A stretch of 64,000 bases of DNA, taken from positions 1 through 64,000 of the forward strand of contig NZ_JAIQDW010000016.1 in assembly GCF_020026925.1 (NCBI RefSeq), given 5' to 3'. Source of the stretch: Flavobacterium hibisci. Its GTDB lineage: Bacteria > Bacteroidota > Bacteroidia > Flavobacteriales > Flavobacteriaceae. Below the pieces are notes generated by a model. The model had not been told where the DNA came from. It was given only the letters and a program-made list of their open reading frames with translations, and made no database searches. Both the position numbers and the translations under genes were made by a program. Shown in pieces: positions 1 to 7,175 of this stretch (position 1 is the stretch's first letter; every line of letters starts with the position of its first letter).

Positions 1-406
1 GGGTTCAAGGAGAAGGCAGAGGACTAATGCGCAGCTTAGTTCTTAACTAGCAAAGTCTAAAGTTCACCTCTGCTTTCCTTTGAATAAATTTAAAGTTTTT
101 ATCAAATCCAAAGTAAAGGCAAAGTCTAAGAGCTGTAAAGTTCCTGGGCTTTGCTTTTTTTTGAAACACTTCATTTTTCAGATTTATTTTCAAAATTTCA
201 ATTTACACTTCATAATTCACAATTTACAATTCACAATTCCCTTATTTTATGTGAAAAGATTAAAATTTCCAATCGTAAAAACAATTTTACAAGTGTTTTT
301 TAAAATAAATCCTTAAATTCGCAGGCACAAATAATCGTGAATAATTGGAAAAGAGTTTAGGAAAAATAAGGCTTAATTTCAATAGTAAAACTAAATAACC
401 AAAAAA
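1..406. other. Non-coding AT-rich stretch before lpdA
   Basis: I see no convincing gene here. A 78-codon open frame at 80-316 is low-complexity (Lys/Phe/Ile-rich) and looks fortuitous. Around 205-240 the + strand carries short imperfect tandem copies of an 'ttcacaattt'-like unit. A loose stem (gcagagg at about 16-22 with cctctgc at about 67-73) could be the terminator of a gene to the left. The lpdA promoter probably lies between 300 and 400, but no clean TAnnTTTG element stands out. Confidence 0.5.
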
Positions 407-515
407 ATGACACGAGCGTTAGCGACTGCATTTTTACAAATAACAAATAAATAAGCAAAAAATGACACGAGCGTTAGCGACTGCATTTTTACAACTAACA
501 AATAAATTAGCAAAA
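407..515 (+). repeat. Tandem 55/54-bp duplication abutting the lpdA start
   Basis: Copy 1 spans 407-461 and copy 2 spans 462-515. Both begin atgacacgagcgttagcgac and end in an A-run, with only two or three differences. Each copy starts with ATG. The second copy is in frame with lpdA and would add 18 residues (MTRALATAFLQ...) that the enzyme family does not have. The period changes from 55 to 54 bp, so only the second copy is in frame. It looks like a recent slippage duplication of the 5' untranslated region. Confidence 0.85.
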
Positions 516-1904
516 ATGAAATACGACGTTATTGTTTTAGGAAGTGGTCCCGGCGGATATGTAACAGCCATCAGAGCATCACAATTAGGCTTTAAAGTAG
601 CCGTAGTTGAAAAAGAAAACTTAGGTGGTGTATGCTTAAACTGGGGATGTATCCCAACAAAAGCATTACTAAAATCGGCTCAGGTTTTTGATTATTTAAA
701 ACATGCTTCTGATTACGGATTAACAGTTTCTGAATTCGATAAAGATTTCCCGGCAGTTATCCAACGCAGCCGTGGTGTTGCAGAAGGAATGAGCAAAGGC
801 GTTACTTTCCTGATGAAAAAAAACAAAATCGACGTTATCGAAGGTTTCGGAAAATTGAAACCGGGGAAAAAACTTGACGTTACCGATAAAGACAATAAAG
901 TTACAGAATACAGCGCTGATCACATTATCATCGCAACAGGAGCCCGCTCTCGTGAGTTACCAAACTTACCACAGGATGGTGTAAAAGTAATTGGCTACCG
1001 TCAGGCAATGACTTTGCCAACACAGCCAAAATCTATGATCATTGTAGGTTCAGGTGCAATTGGAGTTGAGTTCGCTCATTTTTACAACTCAATGGGAACA
1101 GATGTTACGATTGTAGAATTCATGCCAAACGTTGTACCGGTAGAAGACGAAGATATCTCAAAACAATTTGAAAAATCTTTGAAAAAAGCAGGTATCAAAG
1201 TAATGACCAACTCTTCTGTAGAGAAATTAGATACTTCAGGAGCAGGTGTTAAAGCAACAGTAAAAACAGCTAAAGGAGAAGAAATCCTTGAAGCAGACAT
1301 CGTACTTTCTGCAGTTGGAATCAAAACCAACATCGAAAATATCGGTTTAGAAGAAGTGGGTATTGCTGTAGACCGTGATAAAATCTTAGTAAACGCTTTC
1401 AATGCAACCAACATTCCTGGTTATTACGCCATTGGAGACGTTACTCCGGGTCAGGCTTTGGCTCACGTAGCTTCTGCTGAAGGAATCAACTGTGTAGAAA
1501 AGATCAAAGGTTTACACGTAGATCCAATCGATTACGGAAACGTTCCGGGTTGTACGTATGCAACTCCTGAAATCGCTTCTGTTGGTTTAACAGAAAAACA
1601 GGCTAAAGAAAAAGGATACGAATTAAAAATTGGTAAATTCCCATTCTCAGCTTCAGGAAAAGCAAAAGCTGCCGGAAATGCTGACGGATTCGTAAAAGTA
1701 ATTTTCGATGCTAAATACGGAGAATGGTTAGGATGCCACATGATTGGTGCAGGAGTTACAGACATGATTGCGGAAGCTGTCGTAGCCCGTAAACTGGAAA
1801 CTACAGGTCACGAAATCCTGAAATCGATCCACCCTCACCCAACCATGAGCGAGGCAGTTATGGAAGCGGTTGCAGATGCTTACGGCGAAGTAATTCACTT
1901 GTAA
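516..1904 (+). CDS. lpdA: Dihydrolipoyl dehydrogenase (E3)
   Basis: This is the FAD-dependent disulfide oxidoreductase that re-oxidises dihydrolipoamide in the pyruvate and 2-oxoglutarate dehydrogenase complexes, producing NADH. It is 462 residues from the ATG at 516, the normal family length. Visible motifs are the FAD dinucleotide fold GSGPGG at residues 9-14, the redox pair C40/C45 in GGVCLNWGC, an NAD-binding GSGAIG motif in the middle, and the catalytic H441/E446 in HPHPTMSE near the C-terminus. I rejected the upstream in-frame ATG at 462 because it lies in the tandem duplication and adds a non-family extension. A hairpin terminator follows, so it is probably monocistronic. Confidence in the function is very high. 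Confidence 0.97.
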   Translation: MKYDVIVLGSGPGGYVTAIRASQLGFKVAVVEKENLGGVCLNWGCIPTKALLKSAQVFDYLKHASDYGLTVSEFDKDFPAVIQRSRGVAEGMSKGVTFLMKKNKIDVIEGFGKLKPGKKLDVTDKDNKVTEYSADHIIIATGARSRELPNLPQDGVKVIGYRQAMTLPTQPKSMIIVGSGAIGVEFAHFYNSMGTDVTIVEFMPNVVPVEDEDISKQFEKSLKKAGIKVMTNSSVEKLDTSGAGVKATVKTAKGEEILEADIVLSAVGIKTNIENIGLEEVGIAVDRDKILVNAFNATNIPGYYAIGDVTPGQALAHVASAEGINCVEKIKGLHVDPIDYGNVPGCTYATPEIASVGLTEKQAKEKGYELKIGKFPFSASGKAKAAGNADGFVKVIFDAKYGEWLGCHMIGAGVTDMIAEAVVARKLETTGHEILKSIHPHPTMSEAVMEAVADAYGEVIHL

Positions 1905-1943
1905 AATACCGTTTTACGGTTACATATAATTTTCAATTTAAGA

Positions 1944-1977
1944 AATCCGGTTTGTACAGACAGACCGGATTTTTTTA
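1944..1977 (+). terminator. Rho-independent terminator of lpdA
   Basis: The stem aatccggt (1944-1951) pairs with accggatt (1964-1971) and is followed by a T-run to 1976. Near-identical hairpins recur at 8154, 9608, 10977 and 16269, each directly upstream of a copy or remnant of the same structured repeat. Confidence 0.85.
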
Positions 1978-1978
1978 T

Positions 1979-2128
1979 AGGCATGCCCCGCAGAAAAAGC
2001 AGGTCGGGCTATTCGCTAAATTCCCGATTAACAAAAACTACGGCTAAAAAGCCTTGTTTTTCTAAACCGGGAGATACCGCTGCTATCCCTCATGCGGGCA
2101 TCCGGTTTCATGATTGAATTATTCCTTA
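1979..2128 (+). repeat. Structured intergenic repeat, copy 1
   Basis: This is the fullest copy of a dispersed element of about 150 bp that starts ggcatgccccgcagaaaaag and ends near ctgctatccctcatgcgg. Nested pairings are visible: cccgc...gcggg-type at the start (imperfect in this copy), ggct/agcc around 2043-2054, aacaaaaac/gtttttct flanking that, and an outer cccg/cggg pair. Other copies are at 10977-11155, 16303-16412 and (inverted) 11795-11885, with decayed copies after the terminators at 8154 and 9608. It could be a REP-like or MITE-like element or a structured RNA. No open frame is present. Confidence 0.8.
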
Positions 2129-2185
2129 ATATTAAGAAGTTGTTCCAAGCAAGAATCCTTTTTTAAGATTTATAGGAAATTATCA

Positions 2186-2193
2186 TATATTTG
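2186..2193 (+). promoter_or_regulatory. TAnnTTTG -7 element (tatatttg)
   Basis: A perfect Bacteroidetes -7 match. It sits in a block of about 60 bp (2150-2215) that is also found, diverged, at 8215-8282 upstream of the secreted gene at 8394. The -33 TTG present at 8231 is TTA in this copy, so the promoter may be weaker here. The element covers the TTG at 2191, the first possible start of the following frame, which makes that codon an unlikely start. Confidence 0.5.
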
Positions 2194-2931
2194 AGAACCA
2201 TAAAATCTGAAACAAACCCCGAAAAATTAAAAAAATTGACAAAAAACATATATAAAGAATATTTTGAGACGCTAAAATCTTATCTGACGATTCTTGACAT
2301 TGATAAAGATGAAAGAGTTGTTGGTTGTTCTGAAGAAGAAATCGATAGCCTTAAGTCTACAAAAGGAAATTTTCCGATTGTATATGAGGAATATCTTCGG
2401 AATATTGGTAAAAAATTTTTGTTTGAATTCATGGATGCTGAAGATATGGCATTTGAAGACTTAGATTATATAAATGAATTTGCAGAGGAAGTATTTGAAA
2501 ATAATTCTTTAAAACCCAAAAAGGAGTTTTTAGTAATATCAGAAAGAAGAAGTGATTATATTTCTTTAATTTTTACCGGAGAAGAGAATCCTCCAGTTTG
2601 GATAATGAGTGAATATTGGGATGAAAGTGATGGAGAAAATTTATCAGTTAGAACAGAATCCTTTACCGATTTAATGAATGCATTTTTTAGAAAAACATTA
2701 CAAAACCAAACAGCATCTTTTCATTTTGTTTCAAATGAAATCAAAGATTCTGAAACCTATATCAGGAATAAATACATTGCCTGGGCGAAAGGGTTAAACG
2801 AAATAGTATCAAAAATTGATCTGTATAGAACTGAAAATCATCTGGTTCGTCAGCTTAACGAATATTTACTGGATTATTACATACCAAATAAAAATACTTT
2901 TTTTGAAATTTTAAAGGAGAGGAAAACATAA
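2191..2931 (+). CDS. SMI1/KNR4-like protein
   Basis: The open frame is up to 246 codons. Residues about 45-170 resemble the SMI1/KNR4 fold: an E/D-rich helix, then FPIVYEEYLRNIG, then an acidic region ending in a strand-rich stretch with PVWIMSEYWDE. Known family members are often immunity proteins against polymorphic or contact-dependent toxins, and some are regulatory scaffolds. No toxin gene adjoins it here. The N-terminus is uncertain: there is no ATG in the first 45 codons, the TTG at 2191 overlaps a -7 promoter element, and the next candidate is TTG at 2236. The gene may have lost its original 5' end when the upstream repeat/promoter block was joined on. Its C-terminus is followed by a GAA microsatellite. 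Confidence 0.6.
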   Translation: MRTIKSETNPEKLKKLTKNIYKEYFETLKSYLTILDIDKDERVVGCSEEEIDSLKSTKGNFPIVYEEYLRNIGKKFLFEFMDAEDMAFEDLDYINEFAEEVFENNSLKPKKEFLVISERRSDYISLIFTGEENPPVWIMSEYWDESDGENLSVRTESFTDLMNAFFRKTLQNQTASFHFVSNEIKDSETYIRNKYIAWAKGLNEIVSKIDLYRTENHLVRQLNEYLLDYYIPNKNTFFEILKERKT

Positions 2932-2941
2932 TAGGTTAGCA

Positions 2942-2965
2942 AAGAAGAAGAAGAAGAAGAAGAAA
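2942..2965 (+). repeat. (GAA)n microsatellite
   Basis: About seven GAA units run just past the SMI1-like stop codon. In one frame they read as a poly-Lys tail followed by DKPSK and a stop. That resembles C-terminal tails of polymorphic toxin carriers and could be a remnant of a lost gene. No further coding support is visible. Confidence 0.6.
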
Positions 2966-3069
2966 GATAAGCCTAGTAAATAACAAACTAGACTAGAAGC
3001 TAATGTAAATACTATTGAAAGAAAGGAAACACTTTTAGAAAAGTTTTTTTTATCTCTTTAAATAAAACT

Positions 3070-3187
3070 GCACAACAGTGGTTTGGCGCGATTGCTGGTT
3101 TTTATTTTTATGTGTTCATGAAAAACGTTTATCTTTAGCAGAAAATAATCCGTTCGCTGGCATCGAAGCTACGGAACGTTAGTAGCA
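3070..3187 (+). repeat. attC-like recombination site A
   Basis: A site of about 118 bp shares its plan with those at 18188, 19317 and 23059. It has a left core gcacaac then ag (3070-3078), attgctggtttt about 20 bp in, an A/T-rich centre with tttatctttagcagaaaataa, and a right end gaacgttagtagcaa with core gttagtagc at 3178-3186. The broken HTH-HEPN gene begins 18 bp after the right core, as expected for a cassette start. Confidence 0.65.
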
Positions 3188-3203
3188 AGCAGAAATTTCT
3201 CCG

Positions 3204-3992
3204 ATGATTAACTACTCAATGAAATATGGTGTTTCTGAAACAGCACATTTATTAAATGTGGATAAAGAAACGATAAAAACTTGGGCTTATACTTTCTCAG
3301 ACTATTTAAGTTCTGAAGCAAATCCTGGTAAATGAAAGATTCGACATTTTCTGATAAGTGATATTCGGGTTTTCGCTTATGTTCTAATGTATTGGGAAGA
3401 TAGGCCCGACATGGAAAACATTAAATATGGTCTTAATTCTAATAGTCATTTCGAGTATGAAACGATTGACAATTTTTTAACGGGTATTACACCTTTGTTC
3501 ATAGTGATGCCAGAAGACATTGACGAAACATGGAGAGGCGTGGTTTTCGGTGGTGAGTTTAAATTAGGAGATATATTCACAACGGCAGACTCGTTTAAAT
3601 TAGCAGGTGATAAACTTGTTGAAATAGCCCATAAAAATTATGAAGAACGAGAACTATTCCAACCGGCAATTTATAATTATCGTCATGCGGCAGAGCTGTA
3701 TATCAAAGCGATAATCGGTGAAGAAATTAATCATGACTTGCGGGACTTAGCGGAAAAGCTTAAAACGGTTTTGAAAAATGAATTTAATGTCGTTCCTCCT
3801 GAATGGTTTGAAAATATAATACAAGCTTTTCACTATTCAGACCCAAAAGGAACTGCATTTAGATACGGTCAAACTGTACCGAAAGACGAGTTATACGCTG
3901 ATATGAGACACATTGCCACCTTGATGAATTGGCTTTCAGACTCATTTAGACGAATCAGAACAGAACGACTTAAACGAGCTGACATTATGTAG
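3204..3992 (+). pseudogene. MerR-like HTH plus HEPN-like gene, interrupted by TGA
   Basis: One reading frame runs from ATG 3204 to the stop at 3992, broken only by TGA at 3333-3335. Before the stop it encodes 43 residues with a MerR/excisionase-type helix-turn-helix (YGVSETAHLLNVDKETIKTW). After it the same frame continues through IRHFLISDIRVFAYVLMYWED, typical of the second half of such a domain, and into the ORF that restarts at ATG 3387. That distal 201-residue part has a HEPN-like helical core (IYNYRHAAELYIKAI and NHDLRDLAEKL). HEPN proteins are commonly RNases or nucleotide-binding partners in toxin and defence systems. A CGA to TGA change would explain the break. The distal part may still be made alone. 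The gene sits between two att-like repeats and so looks like a cassette. Confidence 0.7.
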
Positions 3993-3999
3993 ACAGCCT

Positions 4000-4040
4000 G
4001 CCGCTAACAATGTATTTATAAAATTGTGCTGGATGTCAGA
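4000..4040 (+). repeat. attC-like half-site B
   Basis: Seven bases after the stop of the HEPN-like gene, gccgctaac (4000-4008) is followed after about 22 bp by attgtgctgg, the same order as the left arm of the other att-like sites. The right arm is not recognisable. The core is an imperfect reverse complement (7 of 9) of gttagtagc at the start of this unit. The stretch 4040-4150 holds nothing else I can identify. Confidence 0.5.
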
Positions 4041-4149
4041 GCATTCCAGTATAGATCACTATTTTACTATTGTAGTTAATTGAGACTTACGTTTTTTTAA
4101 ATGCCACAATATTAGCCAAGAATGCTGAACCTTACGGAGGTTTACACTC

Positions 4150-4331
4150 CTCTGGCTCGTTTGCAACGAGTACCTACATAAATTTAAAGATAAATTGTAG
4201 CGTTTGTAACGCGGCTAATAAAACAACAGTTTCTTATAAACTCTTATTATAAATTTATCTGAAAAGCCGCGTTGTAAACGCTTTTTTTAATTTCCATAAG
4301 TAAACAGGTACTCGTTGCAAACGAGCACCAG
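4150..4331. repeat. Long palindromic element (MITE/REP-like)
   Basis: The outer arms ctcgtttgcaacgagtacct (4156-4175) and their exact reverse complement (4306-4325) enclose inner arms gcgtttgtaacgcggct (4200-4216) and its near-perfect reverse complement (4265-4281). AT-rich partners (taaatttaaagataaatt and aaatttatct) lie between. Both arm sets are themselves palindromic (ctcgtttgcaacgag; gcgtt...aacgc). There is no coding potential. It looks like a small non-autonomous element or a pair of convergent REP sequences placed between two genes. Confidence 0.75.
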
Positions 4332-4356
4332 ATTGAAACCTGAAAAACGAAAACAA

Positions 4357-4848
4357 ATGAACAAAACCTTTATCAACTTAAGAAAAAAAATTAAAATATA
4401 TAATTTGTTTTGGTTAGTTGCTTTAATAATACTAATCATCGGATTAATCCAGACCAGTAATGAAGATACCACTTTTGATATAAATATTCATGATACCTAT
4501 TTTGTAATTGCTCATATTTATGGTGCTCTGTTTTTGAGTTTAGCTTATTATCTAATGGGGCTTGGATATTGGATTGTTCAAAAAGTCATGAAGAGAAAGC
4601 TAGTTCGTGTATTGACAATAATTCATTCCGCAATCCTAAATGGAAGTTTTTTAGTTTATTGGTTAGTAATTGGGTATAGCAGAGCTTTTCCAAATACTTC
4701 TTTTCCTCTATTTGATAATTCTGAATTAATCAACCTCACACTTGTAGTACTAACAGTATTGATATTATTAATTGGACAACCAATCTATATTATAAATTTA
4801 ATAATAGGTATTTTTAGAAAGAGAAAAAATCCATCCACTAAAACCTAA
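4357..4848 (+). CDS. Four-TM membrane protein with a COX1-like motif
   Basis: 164 residues from the ATG at 4357. The longer frame from 4315 starts inside the palindromic repeat and is unlikely. Hydrophobic segments lie at about 16-32, 46-72, 84-108 and 122-150. The striking feature is DINIHDTYFVIAHIYGALF at about residue 42. It closely resembles the DTYFVVAHFHY helix of haem-copper oxidase subunit I, but only the first of the two haem-ligand histidines is kept (HIY instead of HFH). At this length it cannot be an oxidase. Function is unknown. It stands alone, between the palindromic element and the SPFH operon. Confidence 0.7.
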   Translation: MNKTFINLRKKIKIYNLFWLVALIILIIGLIQTSNEDTTFDINIHDTYFVIAHIYGALFLSLAYYLMGLGYWIVQKVMKRKLVRVLTIIHSAILNGSFLVYWLVIGYSRAFPNTSFPLFDNSELINLTLVVLTVLILLIGQPIYIINLIIGIFRKRKNPSTKT

Positions 4849-5005
4849 AACAGCGTTGAGAATTGATAAAACCAGTCGGATCTTCTCACGCCAATATTAT
4901 ATTCCAACAACTCCCACCATTAACAAAAAAATAGTAAAAATTTCACAGAAAAAAACTTTTCTACTGTATTAAAATTCCTATTTTTAGTCCAGTAAAAAAT
5001 ACCGT

Positions 5006-5959
5006 ATGAAATTACCCTTTATAGAAATAATTGAAGCCACAACAAGCAATCCTAATTTGTTAATGTGGAAATTCCCTGATGAAGACAAAGAAATAAAAAA
5101 CGGGGCGAAATTAACCGTACGCGAAAGCCAGCAGGTAATGCTGTTAAATGAAGGACAGCTCGCCGATGTATTTTCACCCGGACTTCACACTTTATCAACA
5201 GAAAACATTCCTATTTTAAGTTCCTTAAAAGGATGGAAATACGGATTTGAAAGTCCGTTTAAAGTGGATGTTTACTTTTTCAATACACACCAGTTTATAA
5301 ACAATAAATGGGGAACCCCCGCTCCTATCCTGCTCCATGACCCACAATTCGGACAAATCAGGGTAAGGGCTTTTGGAAGTTTTGATATAAGGATAATTGA
5401 TGTTGCTAAATTCTTCCGTCAATACGCCGGGACTTTTGAACAGCTGACCATTTTTGAACTCCAAAACCAGTTAAGGGATTTTGTAGCTCCAAAGTTTGGG
5501 GAAGTTCTGGCAAATGAAAATATTACCATTACAGATGTTGCGGGAAACATTACCCAATTGGGCCAAAAGATCGAACCGTATCTCAAACCTTATTTTCTGC
5601 AATTCGGAATTGAATTAACGCAATTTGTAATCACCAGTGTAACCTTACCAGACGAAGTTACCGCCCATTACGACAAAATCACCAATATGAATATGGTAAC
5701 CGATATGGATAAATTTACCAAATTCAATACCGCAACGGCAATCGGTGAGAAAGGAACAGCAATGCACGATGCAACACAAAATGCCTTAAGCATGGGAATT
5801 CTTTTAAACCAAATCCAGCAAAACAAAGAAACCCCAAAAGAACAGCCGAAGGACGACTTAACTTCAAAATTACAAAAACTGAAATCCTTGTTTGATGCCG
5901 GTTTAATTGAAGAAGACGAATTCAAAACCAAGAAAGCCGAATTATTAAGCCAATTGTAA
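5006..5959 (+). CDS. SPFH/Band-7 protein with C-terminal SHOCT (YdjI-like)
   Basis: 317 residues. The N-terminal two thirds match the SPFH/'virion core' type typified by Bacillus YdjI: ESQQVMLLNEGQLADVFSPG near 40-60, then a strand-rich region, then the conserved PDEVTAHYDK near 215. Residues 285-317 (LQKLKSLFDAGLIEEDEFKTKKAELLSQL) form a SHOCT motif, a short oligomerisation module. There is no transmembrane segment. It overlaps the next gene by one base, so it heads a tight four-gene operon with two zinc-ribbon proteins. In Bacillus the related ydjFGHI operon responds to envelope stress. A scaffold role here is inference. Confidence 0.85.
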   Translation: MKLPFIEIIEATTSNPNLLMWKFPDEDKEIKNGAKLTVRESQQVMLLNEGQLADVFSPGLHTLSTENIPILSSLKGWKYGFESPFKVDVYFFNTHQFINNKWGTPAPILLHDPQFGQIRVRAFGSFDIRIIDVAKFFRQYAGTFEQLTIFELQNQLRDFVAPKFGEVLANENITITDVAGNITQLGQKIEPYLKPYFLQFGIELTQFVITSVTLPDEVTAHYDKITNMNMVTDMDKFTKFNTATAIGEKGTAMHDATQNALSMGILLNQIQQNKETPKEQPKDDLTSKLQKLKSLFDAGLIEEDEFKTKKAELLSQL

Positions 5960-6201
5960 TGGAAGATAAAAAAGTGACTTCGTTTCTGGACAAGCTGAAA
6001 GAAAAGGCGCAAAAACAAACCAATTATGGAGGTGAAACTGAAATGACCGATGCCCAGATGAGCCTGAGGGACTGCCCAAACTGCGGTGCCGGAAGAGCAA
6101 AACAAGATGGCGTAACCCATTGTGCCTATTGCGGATTTGAGTTCATACCAGTAAATCTTACTGACGGATTTTATATCAAAAAGGAAGATAATTCAATTTA
6201 A
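5959..6201 (+). CDS. Small zinc-ribbon protein
   Basis: 80 residues with one treble of metal-binding cysteines as C39-x2-C42 and C55-x2-C58 (DCPNCGAG...HCAYCGFEF), a rubredoxin-like zinc ribbon, after a charged helical N-terminus. Its ATG overlaps the preceding SPFH stop (TAATG), indicating translational coupling. It probably recruits or stabilises partners encoded in the same operon. No enzymatic motif is present. Confidence 0.8.
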   Translation: MEDKKVTSFLDKLKEKAQKQTNYGGETEMTDAQMSLRDCPNCGAGRAKQDGVTHCAYCGFEFIPVNLTDGFYIKKEDNSI

Positions 6202-6212
6202 AAAACAATAAA

Positions 6213-7151
6213 GTGTTCGGATTTTTCAATAAACAAAACAACGAAACATCTGCAATCCCCGAATGGAATGCAGAACTTCAGGAATCAAAAGATAGATGGT
6301 TTACTTTTCTGGAAAAACTGGAAGCCAAAATGGAAGAACTCGCAACAGCTGCCATTCCGGAGCTGAAACAGCTTTTACAGGAAGATGATGATCTTTATAA
6401 AAGAACTTTTCACAGGGTGCTGGCAGGAGTTAATGGCCAGTTAAACAACATTAGGGAAAAAGCCAGAGATACATACGAACAAAAAATACATAGTTTTTAT
6501 TACGACCTCAACGCTCAGGTTTCTGTTTTGAGTCCACATCATAATTTGCTTTCTGATTTTAGAGCGGGCTGCTCAGACCGACACAATGAATTTGAAAGAA
6601 AATTTGAATACTGGAGGGACCAAATCGAAAAAACACAGCAACGTGATCTCGAAATTGAGTACCAAAAAATCCTCAATGAATTTGAATCTATTAAAGATAA
6701 ATTCAGCTGCAAACAATGTGGCGGAAATATAACTATTGATAAGATCTTCTTAATAGAAACCTATATTCCGTGTCCGTACTGCAAATCTCAAAATACTTTT
6801 GCGCCAAGCACACAGGCCAGAATGCTGCAAAATATTGCGCGTGGCCTTGCAGAGCAACGAACAGCCCATTTATACGAAGCTTTTGAAACTGAAAACAACA
6901 AAGAACGCGAATTGTACCATCAGCGTCATAAATTAAGCCTGAGCAAAATTCATGAAAAAGACAGTAAAGTCCTGAGTGAAAACAATGCTAAAATGGATCA
7001 GCTTGAAAACGACAGGCAAAATGCAATAGAGAATGCACCAAAATTATATCAGGCGTATTTGAGAGCTATGTATGACGAGTGGAACAAAATCACACCCGAT
7101 TTAAAAGAGCACAACGAAAAAATGTATCAGAATCAATTACATTACAAATAA
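6213..7151 (+). CDS. Coiled-coil protein with internal zinc ribbon
   Basis: 312 residues from a GTG at 6213, which sits 11 bp after the previous stop. An ATG start would lose the conserved-looking MFGFFNKQ head, which matches MFKKLFG of the next gene. Long charged helices occupy residues 20-160 and 200-312. A zinc ribbon with C166-x2-C169 and C187-x2-C190 (CKQCGG...CPYCKS) lies between them. The layout resembles YdjG-type zinc-ribbon partners of SPFH proteins. It is likely cytoplasmic and part of the same complex as its neighbours. The function is inference. Confidence 0.75.
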   Translation: MFGFFNKQNNETSAIPEWNAELQESKDRWFTFLEKLEAKMEELATAAIPELKQLLQEDDDLYKRTFHRVLAGVNGQLNNIREKARDTYEQKIHSFYYDLNAQVSVLSPHHNLLSDFRAGCSDRHNEFERKFEYWRDQIEKTQQRDLEIEYQKILNEFESIKDKFSCKQCGGNITIDKIFLIETYIPCPYCKSQNTFAPSTQARMLQNIARGLAEQRTAHLYEAFETENNKERELYHQRHKLSLSKIHEKDSKVLSENNAKMDQLENDRQNAIENAPKLYQAYLRAMYDEWNKITPDLKEHNEKMYQNQLHYK

Positions 7152-7175
7152 ATTAATAACCTTAAAAACAGAAAA

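Noticed and set aside
80..316. Open frame of 78 codons before lpdA
   Set aside because: Low-complexity Lys/Phe/Ile composition from AT-rich DNA, no homology pattern, no start context.
462..515. In-frame N-terminal extension of lpdA
   Set aside because: It is the second copy of a tandem duplication and is not part of the family; the start at 516 gives the normal protein.
3333..3335. TGA as selenocysteine or recoded stop
   Set aside because: No SECIS-like hairpin directly downstream, no selenoprotein family resemblance, and Bacteroidota use TGA as stop. A nonsense mutation is simpler.
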